Below are positions 25,577-26,771 of a DNA stretch of 26,771 bases, in pieces. This stretch comes from a virus. The notes under the pieces are model-generated. The model worked only from the letters and a program-made list of their open reading frames with translations. It did no database searches and was not told where the DNA came from. Both the position numbers and the translations under genes were made by a program. Position 1 is the stretch's first letter; the number at the start of each line of letters is the position of its first letter. The stretch spans positions 1 through 26,771 of IMG/VR virus record IMGVR_UViG_3300023179_000438; one strand, 5' to 3'.

Positions 25577-26771
25577 TTACTCTCCTACTGCTAGTATTGT
25601 TGCTACGATCTTCATGCCTGTGCTGAAAGTCTTCTCGCCTCTCTTGCCGGGTGCGATACTTCCAAGACCCTTGTATGTTGATGACATCTGATCCAACATC
25701 CCCTTGGGCTGTACCACGATGTTGTGTGAGACATCACCGTTGGCCGATGGATCATAGATCGCGGTGTGGATGATTGCACAAGGAGCGAAGTACTTCTTAC
25801 CGAGAACCTGTGCCTTGATATAGTCATAGTTGACATCGTTGTAGCCGACGCTATGCAGCCACTCTATCGCTCCACTCTTAGTTAGAAACTCACGAAGACC
25901 GCTCCACTCCTTTAGTTTAGTGACGAACTTCAATTGAGGTTTCTTCTTACTATCAAGGATATCCTTTACTGTAATGGCTTCTTTAACAACCTTGTGTTTA
26001 GGAACAAGGATGCTTGCAGGCTCACCGACATCCACCACATATCCGCCACCAGACTGTCTTGCCTTGTCTGTTCCGCCATCATCGTAACGAACAATCTTGC
26101 CCTTTACCATCTTGCCCTTATGTGGAACCTTGACAGTATCCCCTGCACTAAGTTCGTTAATCTGAATTACTTCATCAAGGTTCTCTTCAGTCAATCGCAT
26201 TCCGTTAGAGAGATACAGCCCACGCTCCAGTCCTCTAAACTGTAGTTGTGCTCCATCTCCACTCTTGTTTAGAACAATGCGACCGTTCTTGATGCACTCC
26301 TGTGCTCCCATACCAATCCCTGCTGTTGAGCAACCCCACATGTTTGTGTTCTTGGTGAACTTGAACAAGCAGATGACGCTATAGCAAGCATCATATGCGT
26401 GACGGAATGCGTTCTTGTCACCCTTTGTAAACTCCTTGGTGCAAGTCACGACTCTACCATCGGCATCTACTCTGACTCCAAGTTGCTTTGCTTTTTCCTT
26501 TACCGCCTTGACTATAGCCATAGCAGACATGACTCTTGCGTTGTAGTCTTTGCTACTTGCTGTTGCAACAGGAGCCTCGCCCAAGGTTTCTCCTTCGGGA
26601 GTATACTCTGCAAAGACCTTTACCATACCCAACGCAGAGTGTATGAGGTGGTCAATCTCTGTTGCGTGGTGTGGGTCTAGTGCTATGTGGTGAACTACCT
26701 TGTCTAGAATTTTCATTAGACCTGTTCTGTGGGCAATGGTTACGCCCATAGCAGCGAGGGTTGTCCCCTTG
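25577..26771 (-). CDS. Large hypothetical protein, 5' end possibly outside window; SH3/KOW-like module; possible internal protein
   Basis: The frame is open to the right edge. The first ATG inside is at 26749 with a poor ribosome site, so the gene may begin outside. From that ATG there are 390 residues. Residues 202-255 (AGDTVKVPHKGKMVKGKIVR, then YVVDVGEPASILVPKHKVV) form a small SH3 or KOW-like barrel. LGE58-A and VKE257-A fit the same cleavage pattern as in the 723-residue protein and fall at the border of a helical N-terminal part and before a C-terminal module (258-390). I do not recognise a family. A packaged role is inference from these sites and the neighbourhood. Confidence 0.7.
   Translation of the reverse strand, partial: KGTTLAAMGVTIAHRTGLMKILDKVVHHIALDPHHATEIDHLIHSALGMVKVFAEYTPEGETLGEAPVATASSKDYNARVMSAMAIVKAVKEKAKQLGVRVDADGRVVTCTKEFTKGDKNAFRHAYDACYSVICLFKFTKNTNMWGCSTAGIGMGAQECIKNGRIVLNKSGDGAQLQFRGLERGLYLSNGMRLTEENLDEVIQINELSAGDTVKVPHKGKMVKGKIVRYDDGGTDKARQSGGGYVVDVGEPASILVPKHKVVKEAITVKDILDSKKKPQLKFVTKLKEWSGLREFLTKSGAIEWLHSVGYNDVNYDYIKAQVLGKKYFAPCAIIHTAIYDPSANGDVSHNIVVQPKGMLDQMSSTYKGLGSIAPGKRGEKTFSTGMKIVATILAVGE

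Overview
The window is a piece of a large T4-like (tailed, contractile-type) phage genome infecting a Gram-negative host. The diagnosis rests on the T4 replication block: gene 45 sliding clamp, gene 44 and 62 clamp loader subunits, the RegA translational repressor and the N-terminal half of a gene 43 type DNA polymerase, all recognisable by sequence and in the T4 relative order. Every supported gene is read from the minus strand, so transcription runs from high to low coordinates. Small proteins of types I associate with T4-like phages of aquatic hosts (DUF5856-like, SH3-fold, Fragile-X-F-type membrane protein) suggest an environmental, perhaps aquatic, phage. A phage-encoded outer membrane beta-barrel, a lipoprotein and an LpxH-like phosphatase point to a diderm host.

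Layout in the direction of transcription. (1) 26771-19800: virion and host-interaction region with a partial 390+ residue protein, three tiny genes, an outer membrane barrel with a strong terminator, a holin-like protein and a lipoprotein with a membrane anchor. It also holds several proteins with an MKSF N-terminus that resembles the T4 capsid-targeting peptide, and a 723-residue protein that looks like a polyprotein cut at hydrophobic-x-Glu sites. (2) 19800-11640: tRNA-rich accessory region with 17 tRNA-type genes (Arg, Lys, Gln, Ala, Ser x2, Tyr, Glu, Gly, Pro, Asn, Met-like, Leu x3, Val, Thr), one tRNA-Leu remnant and one 124-nt tRNA-like RNA. Among them lie many small genes, a GMP reductase (guaC) and an AT-rich LpxH-like phosphatase sitting between two copies of tRNA-Leu sequence. 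(3) 11640-7260: a secreted trypsin-like protease behind a late-type promoter, then clamp, clamp loader and RegA. (4) 7235-1: dUTPase, a nucleotide-modification-associated protein, an invertebrate-type lysozyme, two DNA methyltransferases, a GroES-like co-chaperonin, a three-domain glycosyltransferase and the polymerase, mostly coupled by 4-base or longer overlaps.

Two promoter classes are visible. Near-consensus sigma-70 promoters (TTGAC[AGT], 16-17 bp spacer, TATAAT-like) precede gene 45, three accessory genes or tRNA groups, and a small membrane protein. T4-late-like boxes ([A/C]TAAATA) precede the protease, the holin-like gene, the 723-residue protein, a coiled-coil membrane protein and the tRNA-like RNA. 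Together the genes describe phage DNA replication, nucleotide-pool control (dUTPase, GMP reductase), probable DNA modification, translation support by tRNAs, lysis, envelope modification and packaged internal proteins. The strongest candidates for something undescribed are the putative internal-head polyprotein, the triple glycosyltransferase beside the methyltransferases, and the 124-nt tRNA-like RNA next to a palindrome cluster.
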